Positions 56,112-62,256 of a stretch of 64,000 bases of DNA are shown piece after piece; position 1 is the stretch's first letter; the number at the start of each line of letters is the position of its first letter. The notes beneath the pieces are model-generated. The model had not been told where the DNA came from and searched no databases. It saw only the letters and a list, made by a program, of their open reading frames with translations. Location of the stretch: the NCBI GenBank assembly GCA_013426015.1, contig CP058998.1, positions 984,142 through 1,048,141 on the forward strand, in the 5' to 3' direction. This DNA is from Candidatus Fermentimicrarchaeum limneticum. Lineage in GTDB: Archaea; Micrarchaeota; Micrarchaeia; Burarchaeales; Fermentimicrarchaeaceae. A program made the translations under genes and the position numbers.

Positions 56112-56287
56112 CACTTCACCTCCTCAACAGAATCTATCCTCACGTCCTTCCTCTTCAGACCGTGGTTGCTCCCCAGCTTTGCGTAGACAATATCAACAGC
56201 CCGCTTCTGGTTGTCCGCCTCCACTTCCTTGTGGAACTTCCTGCTCTCCCCCTTCAGGAGCATCTCACCGTTTATTGCATATTTCAT
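56111..56287 (-). CDS. rplX: Ribosomal protein L18Ae (LX)
   Basis: 58 residues starting MKYAINGEMLLKGESRKF; the family core KAVDIVYAKLGSNHGLKRKDV is easily seen. It is a short archaeal LX protein of the large subunit. The start at 56287 is inside a longer frame that reads through the upstream gene; GGTGTGATC ahead of it serves as ribosome site and carries the stop of that gene. Position before pfdA is typical of archaea. Confidence 0.93.
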   Translation of the reverse strand: MKYAINGEMLLKGESRKFHKEVEADNQKRAVDIVYAKLGSNHGLKRKDVRIDSVEEVK

Positions 56288-56291
56288 AAGA

Positions 56292-56618
56292 TCACACCAC
56301 CCTTGTCCCGACAGGAACATCATCTGCAACGAAAATGACCGAGGTCCCTTCCTCCCAGTCCGCAGCAAGTATCATTGCCTCCGAATCAAGGCCCTTGAAC
56401 TTCTTGTGCTCAAGGTTGACAAGCACCACAAGGTTCCTGCCTATCAGCTGCTCCGGTAGGTAGCTCGCCCCTATCCCGGCTATAACCTGCCTCTTCTCCC
56501 CGCCTATGTCCATAACCATCTTCACCAGCTTATCTGTATTAAGAACCTTCTCGGCGCTTTCAACATGTCCCACTCGGAAGTCCATCTTCCTGAACTCGTC
56601 AAATGTCACGATACTCAT
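56292..56618 (-). CDS. Stand-alone tRNA-binding (EMAP/Arc1p-like OB-fold) protein
   Basis: 108 residues beginning MSIVTFDEFRKMDFRVGHV; the OB-fold tRNA-binding domain seen at the C-terminus of MetRS and in CsaA/Trbp111 is recognisable from RVGHVESAEKV, KMVMDIGGEKRQVIAGI and the NLVVLVNL segment. It probably delivers tRNA, perhaps as the beta subunit of a split MetRS. GGTGATTGG before the ATG is a strong ribosome site. It sits between eif6 and rplX, an uncommon insertion in this operon. Confidence 0.88.
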   Translation of the reverse strand: MSIVTFDEFRKMDFRVGHVESAEKVLNTDKLVKMVMDIGGEKRQVIAGIGASYLPEQLIGRNLVVLVNLEHKKFKGLDSEAMILAADWEEGTSVIFVADDVPVGTRVV

Positions 56619-56622
56619 CCAA

Positions 56623-57294
56623 TCACCTTCCAATTAAACCCAATGCCTCGTCTATCCTGCCGAGCTCAAAACCGCTTGTCATCTCGCCAGCCACGAAACC
56701 ATTGCTGTTGGCAATCATGCATAACCCTACGAAAGGCACTCCCATATTCGCCGTACCGCCCGTCCCCTTCACTTTGAAAACATCCTCAAGGAAGGAAAGC
56801 TCATGGTCAGAAACATTCGTCCTTGTCAGTATGCCGCAGTTCGTCACGACTGCCATTGCTCCAACGGTCTTCCCTCCCCCGATTGTTCCCTTGATTACTT
56901 CCACATCCAGACAATCCTTGATTTCCTGTATGCCCCTCGGGCTCATGGCGGGGTTGACAAGGCAGGCTGAATCATTCACAAGCACGTTGTTTCCAAGCGC
57001 CGTCCTCCTGTCCGTTATCACTCCTGTCTTGAATCCCTCTCCCTCAAGAAATTTCACTTCAGAATCATAAACTGTTCTGGGCAGCACTATCCCGCTTGAA
57101 TTCATCGCGGACATTATCCCCAGCAGATTCGAGTTCGCAATGGTTGCGGTGACAATCCTTGTTTTCAAAACCTCGCTGCATACCCTCTTGAGCTTCTCGT
57201 GCGCATTCCTTGGAAGAAGGGTGACATGGTCATTGGTTTTTGCGAAGATTCCAAGGAAAGAGCTTCCCTCCATCGTGGCTTTTGCAAGATGCAT
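56623..57294 (-). CDS. eif6: Translation initiation factor 6
   Basis: Anti-association factor that binds the large subunit at L24/SRL and blocks joining. 223 residues with the five-fold repeated pentein pattern: GSSFLGIFAKTND, IVTATIANSNLLGIMSAMNSSG, VLVNDSACLVNP, GAMAVVTNCG, ANMGVPFVGLCMIANSNG. ATG 57294 just after the L31e stop gives MHLAKATMEG; the longer frame belongs to the L31e region. Confidence 0.95.
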   Translation of the reverse strand: MHLAKATMEGSSFLGIFAKTNDHVTLLPRNAHEKLKRVCSEVLKTRIVTATIANSNLLGIMSAMNSSGIVLPRTVYDSEVKFLEGEGFKTGVITDRRTALGNNVLVNDSACLVNPAMSPRGIQEIKDCLDVEVIKGTIGGGKTVGAMAVVTNCGILTRTNVSDHELSFLEDVFKVKGTGGTANMGVPFVGLCMIANSNGFVAGEMTSGFELGRIDEALGLIGR

Positions 57295-57298
57295 CAAC

Positions 57299-57613
57299 TT
57301 ACCCCTTCTTCTCATCCTGCTTTTTCTCCTCGGCTTTCTCAGGCTTAGGCTCCTCAACAAGGCTGACTGAAACAAGTCCCTTCGCATCCCTCTTTGCCTT
57401 CACCTTGATTTTTCTTGGAGGTTTCTTTATGCCCCTTGCCCAGACAGCGGAGTTGACCTCCGCGCCGAGCTTCACCCTTTCCTCCTCTGTCTTCATGTGC
57501 CTTGCGAGGAAGGACTTCAGAATCTTGACTGCCCTTATGCTCCTCTTCCCCCTCACCGTAGCATATGCATCCGCAAGTGGCACGGTGTATATCCTTTCAA
57601 TCTCTTCAACCAT
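57299..57613 (-). CDS. rpl31e: Ribosomal protein L31e
   Basis: 104 residues: MVEEIERIYTVPLADAYAT, RSIRAVKILKSFLARHMK, and WARGIKKPPRKIKVKA are classic. The C-terminus has an extended Lys/Glu tail. Start ATG 57613 is preferred; the longer frame adds five residues from the L39e end. It is followed by eif6 and preceded by rpl39e at 4 bases. Confidence 0.95.
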   Translation of the reverse strand: MVEEIERIYTVPLADAYATVRGKRSIRAVKILKSFLARHMKTEEERVKLGAEVNSAVWARGIKKPPRKIKVKAKRDAKGLVSVSLVEEPKPEKAEEKKQDEKKG

Positions 57614-57617
57614 TCGC

Positions 57618-57785
57618 TCACCTGTCAATATGAAGCTTCAGCTTCCTGCTCCTCCAGTGCCTTGCATGGGGATTGGTCCTTGTGCGCCTGTTCGTCTTTG
57701 CGACAACAAACAAAGGAACTCGCTTGTTCCTCCTGAGGGCGCTTGCCAGCGCGGTCTTCTTCTGGTGGCTTTTCCTACTTCCCAT
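57618..57785 (-). CDS. rpl39e: Ribosomal protein L39e
   Basis: 55 residues, too short for many ORF finders. Translation from ATG 57785: MGSRKSHQKKTALASALRRN, then KRVPLFVVAKTNRRTRTNPH, then ARHWRSRKLKLHIDR and stop. The VPxxxVxKTNR and HxxRRHWR signatures of L39e are clear. It lies in the peptide exit tunnel. It is slightly longer at the C-terminus than the usual 50-51 residues. Confidence 0.93.
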   Translation of the reverse strand: MGSRKSHQKKTALASALRRNKRVPLFVVAKTNRRTRTNPHARHWRSRKLKLHIDR

Positions 57786-57794
57786 AAACTTCAC

Positions 57795-58106
57795 CTACTT
57801 CTTCTTGAACGTTATCTCGGATTCCTTCCTTGCTGTCAGTTTCGCAAGAATCGTCTTAATCTGCTCCTCGCTTACCTTTCCCTTCAGCTGACCGTTCTGC
57901 TGCAGGTAAACCAGCATCGTGACAATCTGGTCATACAACGCCGGGTTTGCAATCTTGACGTTCATCAGCCTCTCATACGCCGGTGCATCCACGAGGTATT
58001 TGAGCGCCACCTTCTTCTGCATTTCAATTTCTCTGGCCTGTTGGTACTTCTGCAGCCTCTCCCTCAGCTTCTGGTTCCTCAAATCCTCTATTTCGTTCTC
58101 ACCCAA
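57795..58106 (-). CDS. PDCD5-family DNA-binding protein
   Basis: 103 residues from TTG 58106 (MGENEIEDLRNQKLRERL). The triple-helix core KVALKYLVDAPAYERLMNVKIANPALYDQIV...LVYLQQNGQLKGKVSEEQIKTILAKL is the PDCD5/TF1-like family, often annotated as a double-stranded DNA-binding protein; its cellular role is unclear. No ATG is available; the TTG follows the S19e stop by two bases and an AGGTGG ribosome site lies 8 nt upstream inside S19e. Confidence 0.9.
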   Translation of the reverse strand: MGENEIEDLRNQKLRERLQKYQQAREIEMQKKVALKYLVDAPAYERLMNVKIANPALYDQIVTMLVYLQQNGQLKGKVSEEQIKTILAKLTARKESEITFKKK

Positions 58107-58107
58107 G

Positions 58108-58527
58108 CTAACCCACCTTGGATGCCTCCAACGCGGCAGAGTCAAGGAACGACCTGCCTTTTCCTGTCAGAAACCTGCCCTTCTTGCTGTGCCCTACGAA
58201 CTCGGCTTTCTCAAGCTGCTGCAATGCCTCTCTTACGACTGAGCCGCTGCCCTTCCTGAACCTCTCAGGCTTTACGCCTCTGTGCTTGCTCCCGCCGTAT
58301 TCCCTCCTCAGCCTGCTCACACCTATTACAGGATTCAGATAAAGCTTCCTCATTATCGAAGCGCATCTGGTATACCAGAAGTCCTCCTGCTCTGGAGGTC
58401 TCTCTCTATTAGCACCTGACTTTGCGAACTCCATCCAGTCCGGTGCTGTCACTTCCGGAATCTCCTTCAATTTCTGTGCAGCTTTCTTTATGAGTCTGTC
58501 TGCCAGCACGTCACAAACGCCTTTCAT
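58108..58527 (-). CDS. rps19e: Ribosomal protein S19e
   Basis: 139 residues: MKGVCDVLADRLIKKAAQKL, VTAPDWMEFAKSGANRERPP, FWYTRCASIMRKLYL, RLRREYGGSKHRGVKPERF and the winged-helix end are diagnostic. It is the first gene of the conserved downstream operon. The promoter region has TTAATATATTTTAAC, and GAGGTGAAC precedes the ATG. A second, broken copy of its 5' end lies at 58640-58720. Confidence 0.96.
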   Translation of the reverse strand: MKGVCDVLADRLIKKAAQKLKEIPEVTAPDWMEFAKSGANRERPPEQEDFWYTRCASIMRKLYLNPVIGVSRLRREYGGSKHRGVKPERFRKGSGSVVREALQQLEKAEFVGHSKKGRFLTGKGRSFLDSAALEASKVG

Positions 58528-58639
58528 CTGTTCACCTCAGAGGTATAGGATTAAGTAGTTAAAATATATTAATCTAGCGCCTACTTTGCAGGATTACGTA
58601 GTATCTACTTTTCTCCTTCAGTAGTTCGTAAGTTCATTA

Positions 58640-58720
58640 TTAAGTTCTCTTTTCGTCAGTTTCTTTATGAACCTGTCTGCGGGCAAATCGTACACTTTTC
58701 ATCGGATTTCACCTCAAAGT
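58640..58720 (-). pseudogene. Duplicated 5' fragment of rps19e
   Basis: Reading leftward from 58720 gives a GAGGTGAA ribosome site and ATG at 58702, then bases matching rps19e codons 1-15: the blocks GCAGACAG and TCATAAAGAAA line up with those of the intact gene. The frame drifts after a one-base change and stops at once. It is therefore a relic of the gene's 5' end, 175 bp upstream of the intact copy. Confidence 0.7.
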
Positions 58721-58731
58721 GCGTGGTTTTA

Positions 58732-58951
58732 TCAACTAACATATAGTGACATCCTCACACGGTTGACGTGTGCTTTCAGCCCCTGTTTCATGGCGTGTAG
58801 TTCCTGCTTCACAGACGTTGCTTCTGCAACATCTCTCTCCTTCTGCAAGGAATTGCAGGCGTTACTTCCCGAGTGCCCCTCGGTAGTTTTTTCTTTACAA
58901 AACTTAGTTACTACTGTTTATAAACGTCGTGGAGGGGGGTAACTTTCCAGT
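58732..58951 (-). mobile_element. Internally deleted TnpB element (left end joined to tnpB 3' end)
   Basis: On the minus strand, 58951-58931 matches the left end of the intact TnpB element (ACTGGAAAGTTACCCCC then CTCC, with one extra C), followed by a TTTATAAAC promoter-like box. After about 40 bases the frame TEGHSGSNACNSLQKERDVA leads to a stop at 58732; SGSNAC is typical of TnpB C-termini. The whole nuclease body is missing. It is a MITE-like remnant that keeps both ends. Apart from this and the rps19e fragment, I see no gene in 58528-58987. Confidence 0.7.
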
Positions 58952-58987
58952 GAACTTGGACCCATGATGGAATATAGCTGACCCCTC

Positions 58988-59323
58988 TCAGCCTACTATC
59001 TCTTTTTGTATTCTTGGATGCAGGGGGAATCCCCTCACCACTCCGCACTCACATCGGTACTCCATTACCTTTCTCCTTGAATTCAGCCTCACCTTCAAAT
59101 TATAACCAGGAATCCACAGGATTCCGCACTTCTTGCAGAACCTCCTCTTCAGTCTCCGGGGGAAGCGCACGTTATACTTCATCCCAAGTTTCCTTGCAAG
59201 GGAGATGTACCTTCTTGCCCTGTCAGGATGCGTTTTCAGCTCCTTCTCTGCGAGCTGGAAAAGTATGCTTATCCTTTCCCTTACAACCTGAAGGAGAAAG
59301 CCAGGCTTGTTTCCTCTTCTCAT
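58988..59323 (-). CDS. rnp4: Ribonuclease P protein component 4 (Rpp21 homologue)
   Basis: 111 residues. N-terminal helices (LLQVVRERISILFQLAEKELKTHPDRARRYISLARKLGMKYNVRFPRRLKR) are followed by the zinc ribbon FCKKCGILWIPG...YRCECG. RNase P matures tRNA 5' ends. ATG 59323 is chosen because an earlier in-frame ATG at 59338 overlaps the 3' base of the tRNA-Ile gene. The tRNA ends only 14 bases before the start, so the two may be cotranscribed. Confidence 0.92.
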   Translation of the reverse strand: MRRGNKPGFLLQVVRERISILFQLAEKELKTHPDRARRYISLARKLGMKYNVRFPRRLKRRFCKKCGILWIPGYNLKVRLNSRRKVMEYRCECGVVRGFPLHPRIQKEIVG

Positions 59324-59337
59324 CTGAAAACCATGCA

Positions 59338-59438
59338 TGGGCCCGGAGAGATTTGAACTCTCGACCTACAGCTTTCCTAGACATGTGTAAGAGCGTGTCG
59401 TATAAGACTGCCGCTCTGACCAGCTGAGCTACGGGCCC
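59338..59438 (-). tRNA. tRNA-Ile(UAU) with 27-nt bulge-helix-bulge intron
   Basis: Acceptor GGGCCCG/CGGGCCC with discriminator A; D-arm GCTC-AGCTGGTCA-GAGC; T-arm GAGAG-TTCAAAT-CTCTC. The anticodon arm GCAGT/GCTGT is interrupted after position 37 (59401) by an intron at 59400-59374. Intron ends form an hBHBh' motif: CTTA pairs with TAGG (4 bp), flanked by 3-nt bulges TAC and AAA, then GACA/TGTC. Spliced loop is CTTATAA, anticodon TAT. A TTTAAATATT box lies about 28 nt upstream. Confidence 0.88.
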
Positions 59439-59517
59439 CTTGCAGATATATTCGGCCGTTAATATTTAAAATGCTGACGCTGACCTTGTTACGTGTCCAT
59501 CGCTGAACTCCGTAAAA

Positions 59518-59862
59518 TCAGCATTCCAGAAGATGCCCTGCCTTGTTCTCCTCTCTTGGCAACCACCTGATTTTCACATCTTTCTCTTTTAGAAGCTTCT
59601 TTGCTTTTGCGACGAACTCGAAAAGGTGCGGCTTGTGGATTTTCCAGCCTCCCGTAACCTGTCCTACGATTAATTTGGAATCAGTCAGGATTTCGTCGCC
59701 GTTTTTAGCTTCCTCTAGAGCCTTGATAAGAGCAGCATACTCCATGGTGTTGTTCGTTTTATCTTCCGCAGTCTCGACTATCTCTGTCTTACCATCCTCG
59801 AAAGCCAGTGCGTATCTGCTCACCCTACCGTTCCAGCCAGAGCCGTCTATCCATATCTTCAT
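59518..59862 (-). CDS. rnhA: RNase HI-family protein
   Basis: 114 residues from ATG 59862 (MKIWIDGSGWNG). RNase H fold motifs: Asp in WIDGSG, Glu in NTMEYAALIKALE, Asp in ILTDSKLIVGQV, and a C-terminal WLPREENKAGH with the His/Asn-Glu region; the expected last Asp (NxxAD) appears as NKAGH, so the fourth acidic residue is not evident. It degrades RNA in RNA-DNA hybrids. Upstream of the ATG the frame continues but without homology. Confidence 0.85.
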   Translation of the reverse strand: MKIWIDGSGWNGRVSRYALAFEDGKTEIVETAEDKTNNTMEYAALIKALEEAKNGDEILTDSKLIVGQVTGGWKIHKPHLFEFVAKAKKLLKEKDVKIRWLPREENKAGHLLEC

Positions 59863-60167
59863 ATTCAGCCTCCTTGCTGTTGCGCATAAGTATGATGGCT
59901 TGTTGTTTAAAACCTTCTGATGAGTATCTGCGATGTATAAAATGCGCATGCAGAAATGCGTAAGGCGGTTTCCGAATGTCGCCACTATCAATAGTCAATA
60001 GTGCATAATACACTTCAAATAAAACCGGTAAACCAGCTTCTCCTGCCTTCAGAAGAAGCAGAAAATGCAGTAAACCTCAGTCCGGCATCGCCTAGACCGG
60101 TCAAGACCAGAAAAAGCAGGCTTCTTAGACGTTAAACTCTCAGCTTCTTGCATAAAACACTCAAAAT

Positions 60168-60224
60168 AAGGTGATTTACCTCGGAGAGGCAAAACAAGTA
60201 AATCACCTTTCAATGCCTCTCCGA
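60168..60224. other. Two interleaved perfect inverted repeats (mutually exclusive hairpins)
   Basis: A 12-bp repeat (60168-60179 with 60198-60209; AAGGTGATTTAC/GTAAATCACCTT) is interleaved with an 11-bp repeat (60181-60191 with 60214-60224; TCGGAGAGGCA/TGCCTCTCCGA). Both stems are perfect. The connecting segments are 1, 6 and 4 bases, too short to let both full stems form at once as a pseudoknot, so they are alternatives. A third dyad CCTGAT-TT-ATCAGG is at 60257-60270 and the 9-mer GATTTACCT recurs at 60173 and 60251. The surrounding 59863-60309 holds no gene that I can see. Confidence 0.8.
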
Positions 60225-60309
60225 CGGCAGGCTTTTCCGGAACGCGAGTGGATTTACCTGATTTATCAGGAGTATTTTATACCCAACTTACAGAACCAAA
60301 ACTAGGGAT

Positions 60310-60396
60310 TATAGGTAGCGGGATTTGAACCCGCGAAGTCACTTAGATACTCGCTTTCCAGGTGAGCCCATTTGACCTGGCTTTGGTTATACCCCC
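60310..60396 (-). tRNA. Irregular class II tRNA, probable tRNA-Ser(GGA) or pseudogene
   Basis: The T-arm GCGGG-TTCAAAT-CCCGC is perfect. D-loop AAGCCAGGTCAAA closely matches that of tRNA-Leu in this window, the D-stem is CCA/TGG, and the anticodon arm CTCAC-CTGGAAA-GCGAG gives GGA but has an A-C mismatch at 30-40. A variable arm AAG-TGA-CTT follows. The acceptor GGGGGTA/TACCTAT has one mismatch and two G-U pairs. It lies 15 bases after the 5S 3' end in the same direction. It may be edited, intron-modified or decayed. Confidence 0.55.
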
Positions 60397-60411
60397 AGAA
60401 TGAGCATGAGT

Positions 60412-60526
60412 GGTCAGCAACAATGGGCGTTCCCGCTGCAAAGCAGTACAGGCACCGTCGTGAGCGAGCTTAACTTCCGAGTTCGGAATGGGTTCGGGTG
60501 TTTCCCCGCTCCTATGGTCGCTGACC
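60412..60526 (-). rRNA. rrf: 5S ribosomal RNA
   Basis: About 115 nt. Reading the minus strand, the 5' GGTCAGCGAC pairs with the 3' GTTGCTGACC; the interior has the conserved CCCGAACCCATTCCGAAC and AGTTAAGCTCGC stretches of 5S RNA. No 16S or 23S gene is adjacent, so 5S is unlinked from the large rRNA operon, with a tRNA-like gene downstream. Confidence 0.95.
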
Positions 60527-60546
60527 GTCTATAATTATGCAGTTTG

Positions 60547-60556
60547 TATTTAAAAA
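60547..60556 (-). promoter_or_regulatory. TATA box of the 5S rRNA gene
   Basis: On the minus strand TTTTTAAATA is centred 26 bases before the 5S 5' end at 60526, the classical archaeal spacing. It lies in the 56-bp spacer after the HEAT-like gene. Confidence 0.65.
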
Positions 60557-60582
60557 GCTTACTTCCCGCTTTGGCTCTGGGG

Positions 60583-61167
60583 TTATTTTAAAGCTACCTT
60601 TTTCCTTTCCATGGATTCCTTTATTTTTCGTTCTGCATCCTTTGCCAGATGCCCCAGCTTCTTATCCTCTGTTACTGCAACCAGGAAATCCAGAACTTCC
60701 TTCTTCGTCCCTTTTGATATACCGAAGTAGTCGGCATTGCGCAGATCGTTAATCACCGTATTCCTGTCCAATTCATCATACTTTGACACCAGTTCCTTGA
60801 TTGTCTTTTCCCTCACTCCCGGGCTTGCCGAGTTCAACCACGTGAAGAGCCCGTCGGCGCATTTGTCCCGAACCTCTTTTTCCTTGTCTGAAAGTCCGGC
60901 TCTAAGAGCTTCAACAAGAACATCCTTGAGCCGGGATTTTTCTTTTAGATCATCCATATATACGCCGAATGTGCTGCGATCCATCCCTCCAAGGGCGTCT
61001 GCAGCACCAAGCCTCGCCAGCTTGAACGGATTCTTCAGAAGAACTTCCGCTAAAGGTTCTACTGCCTTGTGCTCCAACAGAGAAAGGTCGCCAACAGCAA
61101 ATTTATAGCTAAGGCCAACTTCATCAGTCTCCAGTCTTTTGATGAGCTTCTCTATCTTTGGTTCCAC
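60583..61167 (-). CDS. HEAT-like helical repeat protein
   Basis: 194 residues, GTG start. Helical pairs of about 30-40 residues with HEAT-like texture (HKAVEPLAEVLLKNPFKLARLGAADALGGM, KDVLVEALRAGLSDKEKEVRDKCADGLFTWL). No catalytic motif. Such repeats usually bind proteins. It is the first gene upstream of the 5S gene on the same strand and has a TTTAAATA box upstream. Not otherwise recognised. Confidence 0.65.
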   Translation of the reverse strand: MEPKIEKLIKRLETDEVGLSYKFAVGDLSLLEHKAVEPLAEVLLKNPFKLARLGAADALGGMDRSTFGVYMDDLKEKSRLKDVLVEALRAGLSDKEKEVRDKCADGLFTWLNSASPGVREKTIKELVSKYDELDRNTVINDLRNADYFGISKGTKKEVLDFLVAVTEDKKLGHLAKDAERKIKESMERKKVALK

Positions 61168-61238
61168 AGCAACACCGTTAAAATTGCATTTTTACTATTT
61201 AAAGATGCCGAAAAAGTAGAAAAAGACTCCAATTCAGC

Positions 61239-61541
61239 CTACTTCTTCACAGGGAGCGGCTTTGCGTGCGAAGCCAGCAGCTTTATTGCCTGCTCTATCG
61301 CAATCTTCACCTCCCCCTCGCTCTTGGAGCCTGTGCAGATTATCTTGCCGTTCTTGAAGAGCAAAAGAGAAGCACGGGGCTCCTTCAGCTTCAGTATGGC
61401 TCCCGGGAACTGCTCCGGCTCATATTCGACATTCCTCACTTTCTGAGCAATAGTGTACAGGTCAAGCTCCACTCCCAGATTCGCGGAGGCGACAATGTTC
61501 TCTATCTTAAATTTAGGATCAAGTTTGAGTTTTTTAGCCAT
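61239..61541 (-). CDS. tbp: Single-repeat (half-size) TATA-box-binding protein
   Basis: 100 residues, versus about 180-190 with two direct repeats in known archaeal TBPs. One complete repeat is seen: IENIVASANLGVELDL, NVEYEPEQFPGAILKLKEPR, ASLLLFKNGKIICTGSKSE, then a helix. The opening resembles repeat 1 and the middle repeat 2 of normal TBPs. DNA-wedging Phe residues (QFPG, LLLF) are kept. The frame ends cleanly at PVKK and stop; no second repeat follows. A homodimer could rebuild the saddle. GGTGGTCACCG precedes the ATG. It is divergent from rpl21e. Confidence 0.85.
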   Translation of the reverse strand: MAKKLKLDPKFKIENIVASANLGVELDLYTIAQKVRNVEYEPEQFPGAILKLKEPRASLLLFKNGKIICTGSKSEGEVKIAIEQAIKLLASHAKPLPVKK

Positions 61542-61619
61542 CGGTGACCACCAATTTATTTATAAACGTAAGTCTTTAAAATACTTAAGAAGGTTCAGAA
61601 GTGGCTTGGAGGTAAGCCC

Positions 61620-61898
61620 ATGAGAAGGTCAAAGGGAAAGTTCTCGAAAAGGACTAAATGCCTCAGGAAAAGGGCAAGGAAGAGAAGCCTCACAATGCAG
61701 AGAGTTCTGAGCAGCTTCAAGACTGGGGATAAAGTGTGCATAGACCCAGCTCCGTCGCAGGAGGGATTGCCCCACCCGAGATACAGGGGAAGGCACGCAG
61801 TTGTCTTGGGAACGAGAGGAAAATATTATGTTATCGAGGTAAGAACCGGAAAGGCAAGGAAGAAGCTGATAATACACGGCATGCATTTGAGGAGATGA
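61620..61898 (+). CDS. rpl21e: Ribosomal protein L21e
   Basis: 92 residues: MRRSKGKFSKRTKCLRKR basic N-terminus, VLSSFKTGDKVCIDPAPSQ, and HPRYRGRHAVVLGTRGKYYVIEV are the family core. GGAGGTAAGCCC before the ATG is a good ribosome site, and TTTAAAATAC lies upstream. It overlaps the rpoF start region, in the conserved archaeal order rpl21e-rpoF-DUF655-ksgA. Confidence 0.96.
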   Translation: MRRSKGKFSKRTKCLRKRARKRSLTMQRVLSSFKTGDKVCIDPAPSQEGLPHPRYRGRHAVVLGTRGKYYVIEVRTGKARKKLIIHGMHLRR

Positions 61899-62239
61899 TT
61901 ATGATAGACAAGGCAGTTCGGTCAAACAGGCCGGCAACGCTGGCAGAGGTTGCAGAGATATTGGAGAAGAGGAAAGAGGAGGGAGAATTGGGTTTCGAGC
62001 AGCAGACCACGCTTGCTTATGCGACTAAATACGCAAAATTGAGCAAGAAGAAGGCAGCAGAACTGATGGAGGAGCTGCAGAAGAAGGACAAAATCAAGCC
62101 GGCGGTTGCGGCAAAGATAGCGGACATCCTCCCGAAGAACTCTGACCAGATAAGGCTTATATTCGCAAACGAAAGGTATTCGCTGAGTTCAGCAGAGATT
62201 GAGGAAGTGCTTAAAATTGTCGAAAAATACAGGAAATAG
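61895..62239 (+). CDS. rpoF: RNA polymerase subunit F (Rpb4)
   Basis: About 112-114 residues. RPATLAEVAEILEKR near the start, QQTTLAYATKYAKLSKKKAAELMEEL, and DQIRLIFANERYSLSSAEIEEVLKIV are typical of RpoF, which with RpoE forms the polymerase stalk. The start may be ATG 61895, overlapping the L21e stop (ATGA), or ATG 61901, which is better spaced from TGAGGAG. Confidence 0.95.
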   Translation: MIMIDKAVRSNRPATLAEVAEILEKRKEEGELGFEQQTTLAYATKYAKLSKKKAAELMEELQKKDKIKPAVAAKIADILPKNSDQIRLIFANERYSLSSAEIEEVLKIVEKYRK

Positions 62240-62256
62240 AAAAAAGGGTTTGAAAG

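Noticed and set aside
60168-60224. True H-type pseudoknot with both full stems
   Set aside because: Connecting segments of 1, 6 and 4 bases cannot span 11-12 bp helices, so I report alternative hairpins instead.
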